DNA from: Olleya sp. Hel_I_94
GTDB taxonomy: Bacteria; Bacteroidota; Bacteroidia; Flavobacteriales; Flavobacteriaceae
Reading direction: 5' to 3'
Length of the DNA stretch: 64,000 nucleotides
NCBI RefSeq assembly: GCF_007827365.1
Contig: NZ_VISI01000002.1
Span: 873,001-937,000, forward strand
Shown here: one piece after another, positions 22,041 to 31,424 of the stretch
Layout: each line of letters begins with the position of its first letter
Numbering within the stretch: position 1 is the stretch's first letter
Translations under genes and position numbers: made by a program
The notes under the pieces: generated by a model
What the model was told of the DNA's origin: nothing
Seen by the model: only the letters and a program-made list of their open reading frames with translations
The model's database searches: none

Positions 22041-22946
22041 TTAAAAGTACAAAAGGTGTCCTTTTACCTTTCCATTGTCATTTAATTGAATTGTAGGAAA
22101 AGGAATTTTTATAACGTTTACAACGTTAAAAACTTGTTTTAAAAATGTAGAATTAGTTTTAATTTTGGTTAAGTCCATATCTAAACTTAAATAAAATTGT
22201 CTGCTTCGTTTTTGGTTAGTAAAATCTAAATTTTGAAGACTAGCATTACCATACAATAAGCCATCAACACCATAACCTAATGCTACATTTAACCATTTAG
22301 GTAATTTTGTGTCTTTAAAAAATGACTGTATGTTGGCACTTAACCAATAGGTTTGTCCATTATAATCTTTAATAATCTCTTCAAGTAAACCTTTACCCAA
22401 TTTTTCAGGATTTTGATTAGCGTAAGGACTTTGACTAAAAGAGTATTTTAATTGAATGCGTTGTTCATCCCAAAGTAATTCTTGTCCAATATATAAACCT
22501 GCTCCAGCTGCATTTGCTGTAAAATCTCCCCAAGAAAAACCCCATTCTTCTGAAAAACCATCTAAAACTTCGACAGCTGTTAAAAATGAAAAACCTATTG
22601 TTGCGCCATATAACAACTGATTTTTTTTGCTAACACCACTCCAATTTAAAGTTTGAGCTCCAAATTTACCAAGTTGATAGGCAGAAAAACTGTGACCTAA
22701 TTTATCCATTTTAAACCACTCAGAATTATCGTTTGTGGTATGAAATTTTGAACGTTCATAATCTGAATACCATAACGTATTTAAACCAACAATTGACAAA
22801 GTGGCCAAACTGGTTTGAGTAATTATTAAACCTTGTTTACGTTTTGTATTAAGGGTATCACTAGGTTTAAAAAACGAGTCGTCATCAATTTGCCCTAAAG
22901 CTAAAATTGAAGTCAAAGAAAGTAATAAAGTGATTATTTTATTCAA
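22041..22946 (-). CDS. DUF2279 (YfiM-like) outer-membrane-associated protein
   Basis: The 301-residue protein has a signal peptide (MNKIITLLLSLTSILALG) and the DUF2279 core. The core includes WYSDYERSKFHTTNDNSEWFKMDK, LGHSFSAYQLGKF and a glycine-rich VLDGFSEEWGFSWGDFTANAAG segment. The family is probably in the outer membrane; function unknown. It follows mltG by 6 bp in the same operon. Confidence 0.82.
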   Translation of the reverse strand: MNKIITLLLSLTSILALGQIDDDSFFKPSDTLNTKRKQGLIITQTSLATLSIVGLNTLWYSDYERSKFHTTNDNSEWFKMDKLGHSFSAYQLGKFGAQTLNWSGVSKKNQLLYGATIGFSFLTAVEVLDGFSEEWGFSWGDFTANAAGAGLYIGQELLWDEQRIQLKYSFSQSPYANQNPEKLGKGLLEEIIKDYNGQTYWLSANIQSFFKDTKLPKWLNVALGYGVDGLLYGNASLQNLDFTNQKRSRQFYLSLDMDLTKIKTNSTFLKQVFNVVNVIKIPFPTIQLNDNGKVKGHLLYF

Positions 22947-22952
22947 AAAAAA

Positions 22953-23996
22953 TTATCTGTTAACACCTTGACTATTAATCCAACGTACATATTCGTTTTT
23001 ATTGGCATTATGTTGACTTAAGGTTTTAGCAAATTTATGATATCCAAAGTTTTGCACATTAGCGACAAAGTAATAGTAATCATGAGATTCTGGATTTAGT
23101 ACAGCATCAATTGCTGACACATCAGGCATTGTTATTGGACCAGGAGGAATACCAGCATATTTATACGTGTTGTATGGCGAATCAATTTCAAGGTCTTTAT
23201 ATAACACACGTTTTATAATTTGATCAAAATTGTTTTCTTTTAACTTTTTAGAAAATATCACAGTAGGATCTGCTTGTAATGGCATTCCTTTTTTTATTCT
23301 ATTTAAATATACTCCAGCTACTCGTGGTCTTTCGTCAACTTTAGCAGTTTCTTTTTGTACGATGGATGCTATGGTCATAACCTCGTTAACGGATAGGTTT
23401 AAAGCTTTACGCTTTGTTTGTCTAGTGGTATTCCAAAAACGATAATATTCTTTTAACATACGTTCTCTAAAACCTTCGGCTGACGTATTCCAAAAAAACT
23501 CATAACTATTAGGTACATACATATTTAAAACTGTTGCATCTGTAAACTTATGCTCTTTTAAAAAAGTATTATCCGTCATTACAGATAAAAGCTGTAAACT
23601 ATCCGGTTCAATTTGTTGTGCTATACGACCTGCAAGATTTTGTATACGCTCTTGATTGTTAAAACTTAATTTAATTGGAATGTTTTTACTTCTAATTGAG
23701 TTTATAATATCATTATTACTCATGTTTTTAGTAATAGCAAAACGTCCCGCTTTTATATTAGTTGTGTATTTTTTTTGCTTTGCTAAAGCATCAAAACTGT
23801 CAATATCTTTTAATAAAGGGATCAATTGCGCTCTTACTTGATCGTAATTTGCATTAGTTGGAACATATATATAAGCTTTGTCGTTATTAAAAGCTGTATT
23901 TTTTTCAAACATGGCTCCATAAATAAAATAGGCAAAATAAGCTGCTACGACTAAACCAATTAAGGCAATAGCTAATAAAATTTTTTTAATGTACAT
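22953..23996 (-). CDS. mltG: Endolytic transglycosylase MltG
   Basis: MltG cleaves nascent peptidoglycan strands and may set glycan length. The 347-residue protein has one N-terminal membrane helix (ILLAIALIGLVVAAYFAY) and a YceG domain. The catalytic Glu is in MTIASIVQKETAK (about 218). Substrate-binding motifs include GVYLNRIKKGMPLQADPTV, YNTYKYAGIPPGPI and NPESHDYYYFVA. It overlaps the upstream acetyltransferase gene by 11 bp. Confidence 0.95.
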   Translation of the reverse strand: MYIKKILLAIALIGLVVAAYFAYFIYGAMFEKNTAFNNDKAYIYVPTNANYDQVRAQLIPLLKDIDSFDALAKQKKYTTNIKAGRFAITKNMSNNDIINSIRSKNIPIKLSFNNQERIQNLAGRIAQQIEPDSLQLLSVMTDNTFLKEHKFTDATVLNMYVPNSYEFFWNTSAEGFRERMLKEYYRFWNTTRQTKRKALNLSVNEVMTIASIVQKETAKVDERPRVAGVYLNRIKKGMPLQADPTVIFSKKLKENNFDQIIKRVLYKDLEIDSPYNTYKYAGIPPGPITMPDVSAIDAVLNPESHDYYYFVANVQNFGYHKFAKTLSQHNANKNEYVRWINSQGVNR

Positions 23997-24519
23997 CTGT
24001 ATTAATCAATTGAAATAAATATTCGTTTTTAAAGTGACCGTTTAAATAATTCCAGTCTTTTTTTAATCCTATTTTCTTAAAGCCTTGACTTTTAAAAAGT
24101 GCTAAACTTGCAGTATTATCTTCACTTATATTACAATATAACTGATGTAAATCTAAATGTTTAAAACAATAATTAGTCAATAATTGCAAAGCTTCTTTAC
24201 CATGCCCTTTTTGTCTATTAGCAGTATCTTTTACTAAAATACCAATACCTGCTCTTCTGTTTTTATAATCAAAATCAAAAACATCAATCATTCCTATTGC
24301 ATCTTCATCTTTATTACAAATGACCAATCGTAATTGTTTGACTTCATAAATGTCCTTGTGTGCGTGGTCTAAATACTGTTTGATAAGGTATTTGGAATAT
24401 GGTGTTATCGTGTTGCTAATTTCCCAAATGGATTCGTCATTTTCTATTTGGTGTATAAATGACAAATCTTCAGGCTCTAAGGCTCTTAAATTTATATGTT
24501 TACCTTGTAATGTTAGCAT
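23986..24519 (-). CDS. GNAT-family acetyltransferase (RimJ/RimL-like)
   Basis: The 177-residue protein begins LTLQGKHINLRALEPEDLSF and contains the CoA-binding segment NRQKGHGKEALQLLTNYCF and YCNISEDNTASLALFKSQGF. That order is typical of the SpeG/RimL subfamily, which acetylates polyamines or protein N-termini. It overlaps both neighbours (dapF by 7 bp, mltG by 11 bp), so it is in one operon dapF-GNAT-mltG-DUF2279. Confidence 0.9.
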   Translation of the reverse strand: MLTLQGKHINLRALEPEDLSFIHQIENDESIWEISNTITPYSKYLIKQYLDHAHKDIYEVKQLRLVICNKDEDAIGMIDVFDFDYKNRRAGIGILVKDTANRQKGHGKEALQLLTNYCFKHLDLHQLYCNISEDNTASLALFKSQGFKKIGLKKDWNYLNGHFKNEYLFQLINTDVH

Positions 24520-25292
24520 GTAATTTCGCCTTTAAAAACCTGTTTTGCAGGTCCTATTAGCATGACGTTTTTATAAACATTTTCTGTTTTTGTAAAAGAC
24601 ACTTTTAACTGTCCACCTTGTACATTAAGATTTACTGTGGACGCTGTACTTTGACCTGTCTCATGCATGGCTATAGCGACTGCTGTTGCACCTGTACCAC
24701 AAGATAAAGTTTCATCTTCTACTCCTCTTTCATAGGTTCTTAACGCAAAAGTATCTTCGTTAATTTTTTCAACAAAATTTACGTTGCTTCCTGCTTTATT
24801 ATAAGGTTGTCCATATCTAATTTTTGAACCTTCCGTTTTAACATCAAAATTAACTAAGTCCTCAACAAACTGAACGTGATGTGGCGATCCTGTGTCTAAA
24901 AATTGATGTTGTTTAAAGACTTCAATGGTATCAACATCTTTCATTTGTAGATGTATTAAACCATCTGTCAATTTTGCATAATGCAAACCGTCTATCGCTT
25001 CAAAAGTGGTTTCATGTTTTACAATCTGCAAAAATTCCGCGAAAGCGACAATACAACGTCCACCATTACCACACATTGTACTTTGGTTTCCGTCTGCATT
25101 GTAATACACCATTTTAAAATCTACAGATGGGTGATTTTCTAGTAAAATTAGCCCATCTGCTCCTATTCCAAATCTACGATCACATAAAAATGCAACAAGT
25201 TTGGTATTATTTTTGTCGAATAAGTTTTGCCTATTATCAATCATGACAAAGTCATTACCTGTTCCTTGATATTTATAAAAAGTCAATGTCAT
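24513..25292 (-). CDS. dapF: Diaminopimelate epimerase
   Basis: DapF interconverts LL- and meso-diaminopimelate, needed for lysine and cell-wall peptide synthesis. The 259-residue protein has both catalytic cysteines: Cys74 in MCGNGGRC and one near 198 in LSCGTGATAVA. FYKYQGTGNDFVMID is the typical start. It leads an operon containing cell-wall genes (mltG and others), consistent with envelope growth. Confidence 0.97.
   Translation of the reverse strand: MTLTFYKYQGTGNDFVMIDNRQNLFDKNNTKLVAFLCDRRFGIGADGLILLENHPSVDFKMVYYNADGNQSTMCGNGGRCIVAFAEFLQIVKHETTFEAIDGLHYAKLTDGLIHLQMKDVDTIEVFKQHQFLDTGSPHHVQFVEDLVNFDVKTEGSKIRYGQPYNKAGSNVNFVEKINEDTFALRTYERGVEDETLSCGTGATAVAIAMHETGQSTASTVNLNVQGGQLKVSFTKTENVYKNVMLIGPAKQVFKGEITC
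25035..25048 (-). repeat. 14-bp motif TCGCTTTCGCGGAA, copy 4 (in dapF)
   Basis: This exact copy is read by dapF in the coding direction as Val-Ala-Phe-Ala-Glu. Confidence 0.75.
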
Positions 25293-25312
25293 TGGGCTGA
25301 AAAATTGAATGA

Positions 25313-25320
25313 CAAATATA
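25313..25320 (-). promoter_or_regulatory. -7 box for the dapF operon
   Basis: The minus strand reads TATATTTG, perfect TAnnTTTG, 20 bp before the dapF ATG in the divergent gap with the protease gene. Confidence 0.55.
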
Positions 25321-25417
25321 AGTTTTTTCAGTTGTTAAAACGTCGTTAAAGTTGAAATAGACATTCAATATTTAATTAATTTTAATCGTTATCTAATAAA
25401 TCTAAACTAAGTATTTT

Positions 25418-26830
25418 ATGAAGAAGATGTTAACTTTGGTTTTAGTTTCGGTATTAGGAGGTGCAATTACCCTAGGAACATACAAAACCTTTCTTGAAAA
25501 AGACAACGCACAAATTGCAACAAACACAATACAGGATAATCCTGTTTTTTTACCTACCAATTATAAAACAACCACAACTGCTTTAGCTGCTAATGATGGT
25601 ATTAGCTTTACCAATGCTGCAGACAAAACAGTACATGCTGTGGTACACGTTAAAAATGTGGCATTAAATACAGCACAACCTACATTACAAGACTTATTTT
25701 ATGGTCGTGTACCTCAAAAAAGGCAACTTGGTACTGGTAGTGGTGTAATTATTTCACCTGATGGTTACATTATTACTAATAATCATGTTATTGAGGACTC
25801 ACAACAATTAAGTGTTACCTTAAATGACAATCGTACCTTAACAGCTAAAATTATTGGTACTGATCCAAAAACAGACATTGCATTATTAAAAGTTGAAAGT
25901 GACGAGCAATTACCTTATACAACGTTTGGTGATAGTGATACTGCTAAAATTGGCGAATGGGTTTTAGCTGTTGGTAATCCGTTTAACTTAACATCCACAG
26001 TTACTGCAGGTATTATTAGTGCTAAATCTAGAGATTTAAGTGGACAAAGCACACAGTCTTTTATCCAAACAGATGCTGCTGTTAATCCAGGAAACTCCGG
26101 AGGAGCCTTAGTTAATACTGCTGGAGAATTGATTGGTATTAATACAGCAATTACTTCTCAAACAGGTTCTTATATTGGTTACTCTTTTGCTGTACCTAGT
26201 AATATTGCTAAAAAAGTAGTACAAGATATTATGGAGTTTGGTAATGTCCAAAATGGTATTTTGGGTGTTATTGGAGGTTCATTAAATAGTACGTATGCAG
26301 AAAAATTAGGTGTGGCAGAAACCGAAGGGTTTTACGTGGATGACGTTGAGGAAGACACTGGAGCTGCTGAAGCTGGTATTAAAAGTGGTGATATTATTAA
26401 AATGATTGATAATATTAAAATTAAAAAATTCTCGGATTTAAGAGGCTTTTTGGATGCCAAACGTCCTAATGATGTTGTTAACGTAACTTTATTACGTGAT
26501 GGACAAACTAAGGAGGTTGCTGTTACTTTACTAAAAAACAACACCTATATTTTACCTGTTATTGGTGTTATTAAAAATGCAAAACCAGAAGACTTAAAAA
26601 AATACAAAACTAAAAATGGTGTAAAAATCACTAAAGTAAATGGTACCTATGGTCAATATTTACAAAGGGAAGGTATTGAAGCTGGTAACATAATTACTGC
26701 CATTAATAACATAAAAGTAAATACTATTGAAGATGTTGATAACGTTTTAAAAAACAGAGACACGTATCAACCATTAAGCATCGAGCTAATAAACTCCAAA
26801 GGAGAGAAAAACAGATATGGTTTAAGATAA
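25418..26830 (+). CDS. HtrA/Do-type periplasmic serine protease
   Basis: The 470-residue protein has an N-terminal membrane or signal segment, a trypsin-like domain, and two PDZ domains (about 275-365 and 385-470). The catalytic triad is visible: His in NNHVIED (about 123), Asp in KTDIALLK (about 152), Ser in NPGNSGGAL (about 227). It degrades or chaperones misfolded envelope proteins. It stands alone, divergent from dapF, with a strong terminator behind. Confidence 0.96.
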   Translation: MKKMLTLVLVSVLGGAITLGTYKTFLEKDNAQIATNTIQDNPVFLPTNYKTTTTALAANDGISFTNAADKTVHAVVHVKNVALNTAQPTLQDLFYGRVPQKRQLGTGSGVIISPDGYIITNNHVIEDSQQLSVTLNDNRTLTAKIIGTDPKTDIALLKVESDEQLPYTTFGDSDTAKIGEWVLAVGNPFNLTSTVTAGIISAKSRDLSGQSTQSFIQTDAAVNPGNSGGALVNTAGELIGINTAITSQTGSYIGYSFAVPSNIAKKVVQDIMEFGNVQNGILGVIGGSLNSTYAEKLGVAETEGFYVDDVEEDTGAAEAGIKSGDIIKMIDNIKIKKFSDLRGFLDAKRPNDVVNVTLLRDGQTKEVAVTLLKNNTYILPVIGVIKNAKPEDLKKYKTKNGVKITKVNGTYGQYLQREGIEAGNIITAINNIKVNTIEDVDNVLKNRDTYQPLSIELINSKGEKNRYGLR

Positions 26831-26851
26831 TTAATTATCCAACCTAAATAG

Positions 26852-26886
26852 AAAGCACTTAATTAGTAAAATTAAGTGCTTTTATT
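26852..26886 (+). terminator. Rho-independent terminator after the HtrA gene
   Basis: A 13-bp stem (AAAGCACTTAATT and its complement) with the loop AGTAA is followed by a T-rich tail. Confidence 0.85.
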
Positions 26887-26925
26887 TTTTTATACTTTTT
26901 CCTTTACGAAATCGTTTGAAATCAA

Positions 26926-26933
26926 TACTTTTG
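26926..26933 (+). promoter_or_regulatory. -7 box for the GAPDH gene
   Basis: TACTTTTG is a perfect TAnnTTTG, 47 bp upstream of the ATG. The -33 element is weak (TTTACG near 26903). Confidence 0.5.
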
Positions 26934-26980
26934 CCGAAAATTTACATAATAAATTAACAACACACACTAAATAATTTAAA

Positions 26981-28429
26981 ATGTCCATTAACGAAACTTA
27001 CGAAAACGAATTAGCGTTTCAAGCAGACAGAAGACGAGCTACCGTAGAATTTATTAAAATTGTTAGCGATTTATGGTATGACAAATCTATCGAATTGGTG
27101 ATTTTTAGAAACCAATTAATTGACAGAAATGTATCCGAAATTTTAAACCTGCATGAATATGCTGGCGAGTTTGTACAAAAACCAATCTCAATTTTTGATT
27201 CTGTAGAGATTGCACAAGCTATCAAAACTTTAGATGTACCTCCTGCTAAATTAGATATTGGTAAATTAACGTATGAGTATCATTTAGAAGAAAAAAAATA
27301 CAGCAATGCTTTAGCTTTTGTATCCAACAAGCTTAAAGGTGCTAGTAAAACTAAAGATATCACACCTAAAGATGTGGTACTTTATGGATTTGGTCGTATT
27401 GGTCGTTTAGTAGCTAGAGAGCTTATGACACGTACTGGTAAAGGAAGTCAATTACGTTTACGTGCTATAGTAACACGTGGTAAATTAGATGCTACTGTTT
27501 TAGAAAAACGTGCAGCTTTATTACGTAACGACTCTGTACATGGTGATTTTTCTGGTACTGTAACTACAGATATCAAAAACGAAGCTTTAATTATTAATGG
27601 GACAACTGTAAAGATAATTAATGCTAACCAACCAGAAGACATCGATTATACCAAATATGGGATTAACAATGCACTAATCATTGACAATACAGGTGTATTT
27701 AGAGATAAAGAAGCATTAACAAGATTAAAAAATTCTCCAGGTGCTGATAAAGTATTATTAACTGCTCCAGGAAAAGGGATTCCAAATATTGTTTATGGTG
27801 TTAACCATCTAGAAAATGATCCTGATAAGATAGACATCTTCTCTGCTGCCTCTTGTACAACAAATGCGATTACTCCTGTTTTAAAAGCAATGGAAGACAC
27901 CTATGGTGTAAAAAGCGGACACTTAGAAACGATACATGCTTACACAAACGATCAAAACTTAGTAGACAACTTCCACAGTAAATACCGTCGTGGTCGTGCT
28001 GCTGGTTTAAACATGGTAATAACAGAAACTGGAGCTGGTCAAGCGGTTTCAAAAGCATTACCAAGCTTTGAAGGTAAGTTAACCTCTAACGCCATTCGCG
28101 TACCTGTACCAAATGGGTCTTTAGCCATTTTAAATTTAGAACTAAGCTCTAAAGCTAGTATTGATAGTATTAATGCAACATTAAAAAAATATGCATTAGA
28201 AGGTGACTTAGTTGAACAAATTAAATACGAAATGAGTGACGAGCTAGTGTCTACAGACATAATAGGTAGCTCTGCACCTTCTATTTACGACAGCAAAGCA
28301 ACCATTGTTAGAAAAGATGGAAAAAATGCAATACTATATGTATGGTATGATAATGAGTATGGTTACAGCCACCAAGTAATTAGATTAGCTAAGCATATTG
28401 CTAAAGTAAGACGTTTTACATACTACTAA
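26981..28429 (+). CDS. gap: Glyceraldehyde-3-phosphate dehydrogenase (long form)
   Basis: GAPDH oxidises and phosphorylates glyceraldehyde-3-phosphate with NAD(P)+. The Rossmann start VVLYGFGRIGRLVARE is at about 129, the catalytic Cys near 292 in SAASCTTNAITPV, and YDNEYGYSHQVIRL is near the C-terminus. At 482 residues it is about 140 longer than classical GAPDH, because of an N-terminal helical extension (residues 1-125). The long form is known in Bacteroidota and some proteobacteria. It has its own promoter and terminator. Confidence 0.95.
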   Translation: MSINETYENELAFQADRRRATVEFIKIVSDLWYDKSIELVIFRNQLIDRNVSEILNLHEYAGEFVQKPISIFDSVEIAQAIKTLDVPPAKLDIGKLTYEYHLEEKKYSNALAFVSNKLKGASKTKDITPKDVVLYGFGRIGRLVARELMTRTGKGSQLRLRAIVTRGKLDATVLEKRAALLRNDSVHGDFSGTVTTDIKNEALIINGTTVKIINANQPEDIDYTKYGINNALIIDNTGVFRDKEALTRLKNSPGADKVLLTAPGKGIPNIVYGVNHLENDPDKIDIFSAASCTTNAITPVLKAMEDTYGVKSGHLETIHAYTNDQNLVDNFHSKYRRGRAAGLNMVITETGAGQAVSKALPSFEGKLTSNAIRVPVPNGSLAILNLELSSKASIDSINATLKKYALEGDLVEQIKYEMSDELVSTDIIGSSAPSIYDSKATIVRKDGKNAILYVWYDNEYGYSHQVIRLAKHIAKVRRFTYY

Positions 28430-28459
28430 CATCCAAATTTTAATTACAAACGTATATAT

Positions 28460-28488
28460 AAAAGCCTCGCAATTGTGAGGCTTTTTGT
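28460..28488 (+). terminator. Terminator after the GAPDH gene
   Basis: The stem AAAGCCTC/GAGGCTTT, with a few more pairs around a central AATT, is followed by a T run. Confidence 0.85.
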
Positions 28489-28558
28489 TATATTTAAGCC
28501 TTATAGCAAACCTTTTTTTTATATTTTCGCAAAGACGAAAGACAACAAACACAATACA

Positions 28559-29188
28559 ATGCGTAAAACAAATTTTCTATTAGCAGCTTTTTTCCTATTA
28601 CTTTTTACTTTTACTGCTACTGCACAAACTGAAACCGAAGAAGAAGATGACAAACTATCATTAGATTCGGGAACTTTAGAAAACCAATTTGAATATCTAA
28701 CAAAAAGATCAAACAACTGGAGAGATGCACGTGGACAGTCTTATGAAGTTGTTAGAAACGAATGGATTGAAAAAATTAAATCGCACACTTTAGATTCGCT
28801 AAAAGCACTAAAAAAAGAATTATTAGACACTCAAAACAAAGTAGCTTCTCAAAGTCAAGAAGTAACGCAATTAAAAAGTAGCTTAAGCAATACAAAAACC
28901 AACTTAGAAGAAACAAACCAAGAAAAAGACAGCATGTCTCTATTTGGATTACAAATGAGTAAAGTTGGATACAACACATTATTATGGTCAATCATTGCAG
29001 GATTACTAGCCTTTCTATTTTTCTTTATCTATAAATTTAAAAACAGTAATGCTGTAACTAAAGAAGCTAAATTAAGATTAGAAGAAACCGAAGAAGAGTT
29101 TGAAGAACATAGACGTAATGCCTTAGAGCGTGAACAAAAAGTAAGACGCCAACTTCAAGACGAACTTAATAAAAACAGGAATAGTTAA
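28559..29188 (+). CDS. Exported coiled-coil, membrane-anchored protein
   Basis: From the ATG at 28559 the 209-residue protein has a signal peptide (MRKTNFLLAAFFLLLFTF... TATAQ), an acidic segment, a coiled coil (about 75-120, SLKALKKELLDTQNKVASQ), one membrane helix (LLWSIIAGLLAFLFFFIYKF), and a second charged coiled coil. Such proteins are sometimes listed as tRNA methyltransferases, but no methyltransferase motif is visible, so I reject that name. The start at 28475 would add residues with no signal and lies in the terminator. Confidence 0.78.
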   Translation: MRKTNFLLAAFFLLLFTFTATAQTETEEEDDKLSLDSGTLENQFEYLTKRSNNWRDARGQSYEVVRNEWIEKIKSHTLDSLKALKKELLDTQNKVASQSQEVTQLKSSLSNTKTNLEETNQEKDSMSLFGLQMSKVGYNTLLWSIIAGLLAFLFFFIYKFKNSNAVTKEAKLRLEETEEEFEEHRRNALEREQKVRRQLQDELNKNRNS

Positions 29189-29211
29189 TTAGCTATTAAG
29201 TACGATAATTT

Positions 29212-29241
29212 AAAACTGTAAATTAATTTTTACAGTTTTTT
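29212..29241 (+). terminator. Terminator after the coiled-coil protein gene
   Basis: The 11-bp stem AAAACTGTAAA/TTTACAGTTTT encloses a 6-base loop and is followed by Ts. Confidence 0.8.
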
Positions 29242-29350
29242 TATGCTCAAAATTGAAATTAACAAATTGCTAAAAACACAAAAAAGACACATAAACTTGT
29301 CTAAATGTAAAATAAACTTTACATTTATTGAAACATAAAACAATTTAGAC

Positions 29351-29825
29351 ATGAAAACACATTATCTCTTATCAAACAACTTTAAAATTATAGGATGGGT
29401 AATTTTTAATATTGGGCTTACTAACAGGAATAATATTTTATAAAACTATTTTAGATGGTGAATTATTACAAACTAATGTACTGGTCTTGTATAATTCTGA
29501 TCGTTTTTTTGACAATAATAATGGTTTCTTTAAAATAATCGAAAATGGTATTTTAGATGAAATTGTTGCTATATTAATTATTGTTGGTGGTTTAATTGTA
29601 GGATTTAGTAAAGAGAAAATAGAAGATGAATTTATTTTTCAGTTAAGAAAAACATCATTAGTTTGGGCAATTATATTTAATTATATAGTTTTAATATTTG
29701 CAATTGTATTTGTTTACAATATGACCTTTTTTGAAGTTTTAATCTTTAACATGTTTACACCTTTATTATTTTTTATAATACGTTTTAATTTTCTTAAATA
29801 TAAATCTAGAAATTATGACGAATAA
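29351..29825 (+). pseudogene. Frameshifted membrane protein gene upstream of an XRE regulator
   Basis: Translation from the ATG at 29351 gives MKTHYLLSNNFKIIGWVIF and stops after about 30 codons. A second frame (from about 29412 to 29825) then gives about 137 residues with four membrane helices. Taking one T from the run at 29403-29407 joins the frames into one hydrophobic helix (KIIGWVILILGLLTGIIF). The intact form would be about 157 residues. The last 11 bp overlap the XRE gene. A true mutation, slipped-strand phase variation or a sequence error are all possible. The function is unknown. Confidence 0.7.
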
Positions 29826-30015
29826 AATTAAAGTACATCGTGCTATTCATAATTTAACACAAGCAGATTTAGCGAATAAAATAGGTGTTAGTAGACAAAC
29901 CATAAATGCAATGGAAAAAAATAAATACGTACCGTCTACAGTTTTAGCTCTAAAATTATCTAAAGTTTTTAACGTTTCTGTACATGATATTTTTGAACTT
30001 GAAGAAATAGACTAA
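29815..30015 (+). CDS. XRE-family transcriptional regulator
   Basis: This 66-residue protein is a single helix-turn-helix domain: IKVHRAIHNLTQADLANKI and GVSRQTINAMEKNKYVPS. The YozG-like subfamily usually sits with a small membrane protein, as here, suggesting a membrane-linked regulator pair. The start overlaps the broken membrane gene by 11 bp. Confidence 0.92.
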   Translation: MTNKIKVHRAIHNLTQADLANKIGVSRQTINAMEKNKYVPSTVLALKLSKVFNVSVHDIFELEEID

Positions 30016-30020
30016 AAAAA

Positions 30021-30045
30021 AAGTGCAATCTAATAGATTGCACTT
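30021..30045. terminator. Bidirectional terminator between the XRE and DUF2911 genes
   Basis: The 10-bp stem AAGTGCAATC/GATTGCACTT with loop TAATA has A and T tracts on both sides, so it can serve both convergent genes. Confidence 0.85.
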
Positions 30046-30069
30046 TATTATAATTTAATAATCTTTAGA

Positions 30070-30918
30070 TTATAATCCTCCCCATTCTTTTAAAGAGTCT
30101 TTATTCATCTTAATATAATCAGCATTACCTGCTTTTTCAGCAAGTGCCAAAGACGCTTTAGCAGCTTTAATAGCTCCTTTTTTATCTCCTGCTTTTGCAT
30201 TAATTAAAGACTGTTGACGTAACACCCAAAACTTAGGAGCATCTTTATACATATCTACTGCAGTATTCATCCAAGTTACAGCTTGATTGATGTCCTTACC
30301 TGACTCAAAATAGTAACGTGCTGCAGCATAATAATCATCTGCACTAGGACCATTCATTGTTTTAGCAATAGCCTCAGTAACTACTTTATCTGTTGCAACC
30401 TCAAATTTTACAGCTACATAAGCTTTTTCCCACATAATTCCTAAAACTGCAGAATCGTTTGTTAAGTCATCAAATGACATAGTAAACGTTTCAATATCCA
30501 TAGGTAAAGTATATACTTCTGCAGATACTTTAGCTGCTACTTTTGATTCATCTAAAGTTTTTGGTGCTCCCCAATTATTAGTATCGTTGTAAAATATAAC
30601 GTCCCAACTAGCTGCATTTGGTGTTGTAAATACTGCATAAGACCCAGCTTTTAAAGCTTGTCCACCAACAGTTACATCTCCACTAAAAGTTATAATAGTA
30701 TTTTTATTTGCTCCTGTTCTCCATAATTGTCCAAAAGGTACTAAGTTTCCAAAAACTTCACGACCTCTCATTGATGGTCTAGAATATTCTAATGTAACAT
30801 CTGTAAGACCAACTTTTTGTTCAATCTTTTGAAACGGACTAGGTTGAGGCGTCTCAATTTGTGCATTAACAGCAAATGATACTGTTAGCAACATAATTAA
30901 TGTAAATAATTTTTTCAT
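30070..30918 (-). CDS. DUF2911 domain exported protein
   Basis: The 282-residue protein has a signal peptide (MKKLFTLIMLLTVSFAVNAQ). The DUF2911 core includes VTLEYSRPSMRGREVFGNLVP, WRTGANKNTIITFSGDV and YAVFTTPN. The C-terminal part (about 190-282) has helical TPR-like repeats (YYAAARYYFESGKDINQAV). It is probably periplasmic or surface-exposed. The family is common in Bacteroidota but has no assigned function. Confidence 0.85.
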   Translation of the reverse strand: MKKLFTLIMLLTVSFAVNAQIETPQPSPFQKIEQKVGLTDVTLEYSRPSMRGREVFGNLVPFGQLWRTGANKNTIITFSGDVTVGGQALKAGSYAVFTTPNAASWDVIFYNDTNNWGAPKTLDESKVAAKVSAEVYTLPMDIETFTMSFDDLTNDSAVLGIMWEKAYVAVKFEVATDKVVTEAIAKTMNGPSADDYYAAARYYFESGKDINQAVTWMNTAVDMYKDAPKFWVLRQQSLINAKAGDKKGAIKAAKASLALAEKAGNADYIKMNKDSLKEWGGL

Positions 30919-31025
30919 GGTTATATTTTTTGATTTTAATTAGCGTAAAATTAAGCATAAGTATAACCTTGTTTGTTAATAAAACCTTAAAAAAAGAGTA
31001 ATCTATTTCTAAAATCAAACAATTA

Positions 31026-31041
31026 ATCGTAATATTGCGAT
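31026..31041. promoter_or_regulatory. Palindromic operator candidate for the ArsR regulator
   Basis: The 16-bp near-palindrome ATCGTAATATTGCGAT has one mismatched pair. It overlaps a near-consensus -7 box (TAATATTG, 31030-31037), just where an autoregulating ArsR repressor would bind. It also covers the ATG at 31040, which argues that translation begins at 31061. Confidence 0.5.
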
Positions 31042-31060
31042 GTACAAATATGTAAACATT

Positions 31061-31390
31061 ATGGGATTAATTAAAACCGAAAAATTTTCAGAGTCACAAA
31101 ACCAAATTGCACTTTTTGCAAAAGCATTTGGACATCCTGCTAGAGTAGCCATTATACAACATTTGTTTAAAATTAATGCCTGTGTGTGTGGTGATTTGGT
31201 AGAAGAGATTGGCTTAGCTCAACCTACTATATCTCAACATTTAAAAGAACTAAAAAACTTAGGTTTAATACAAGGTACTATTGAAGGTACTAGCGTTTGC
31301 TATTGTATAGACAAAGACAGTTGGACAGCCATGAAAACACTTTTAAATGGCTTTTTTGACAACAATTTAGACAGCAACTCGTGTTGCTAA
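31061..31390 (+). CDS. ArsR/SmtB-family metalloregulator
   Basis: The 109-residue winged-helix repressor shows NACVCGDLVEEIG, which places two Cys in the alpha-3 position used by ArsR for As(III), and the recognition helix QPTISQHLKELKNLGLI. The C-terminus ends SNSCC, adding two possible thiol ligands. I prefer the ATG at 31061 because the earlier one at 31040 falls inside the operator palindrome. It leads a three-gene run with a DUF6428 gene and a GNAT gene. Confidence 0.85.
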   Translation: MGLIKTEKFSESQNQIALFAKAFGHPARVAIIQHLFKINACVCGDLVEEIGLAQPTISQHLKELKNLGLIQGTIEGTSVCYCIDKDSWTAMKTLLNGFFDNNLDSNSCC

Positions 31391-31424
31391 AAACAAAATA
31401 TTAATCATAATAACACATTAAATT

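Noticed and set aside
28475..28558. A longer N-terminus for the coiled-coil protein.
   Set aside because: It is encoded within the terminator region and hides a good signal peptide beginning at 28559.
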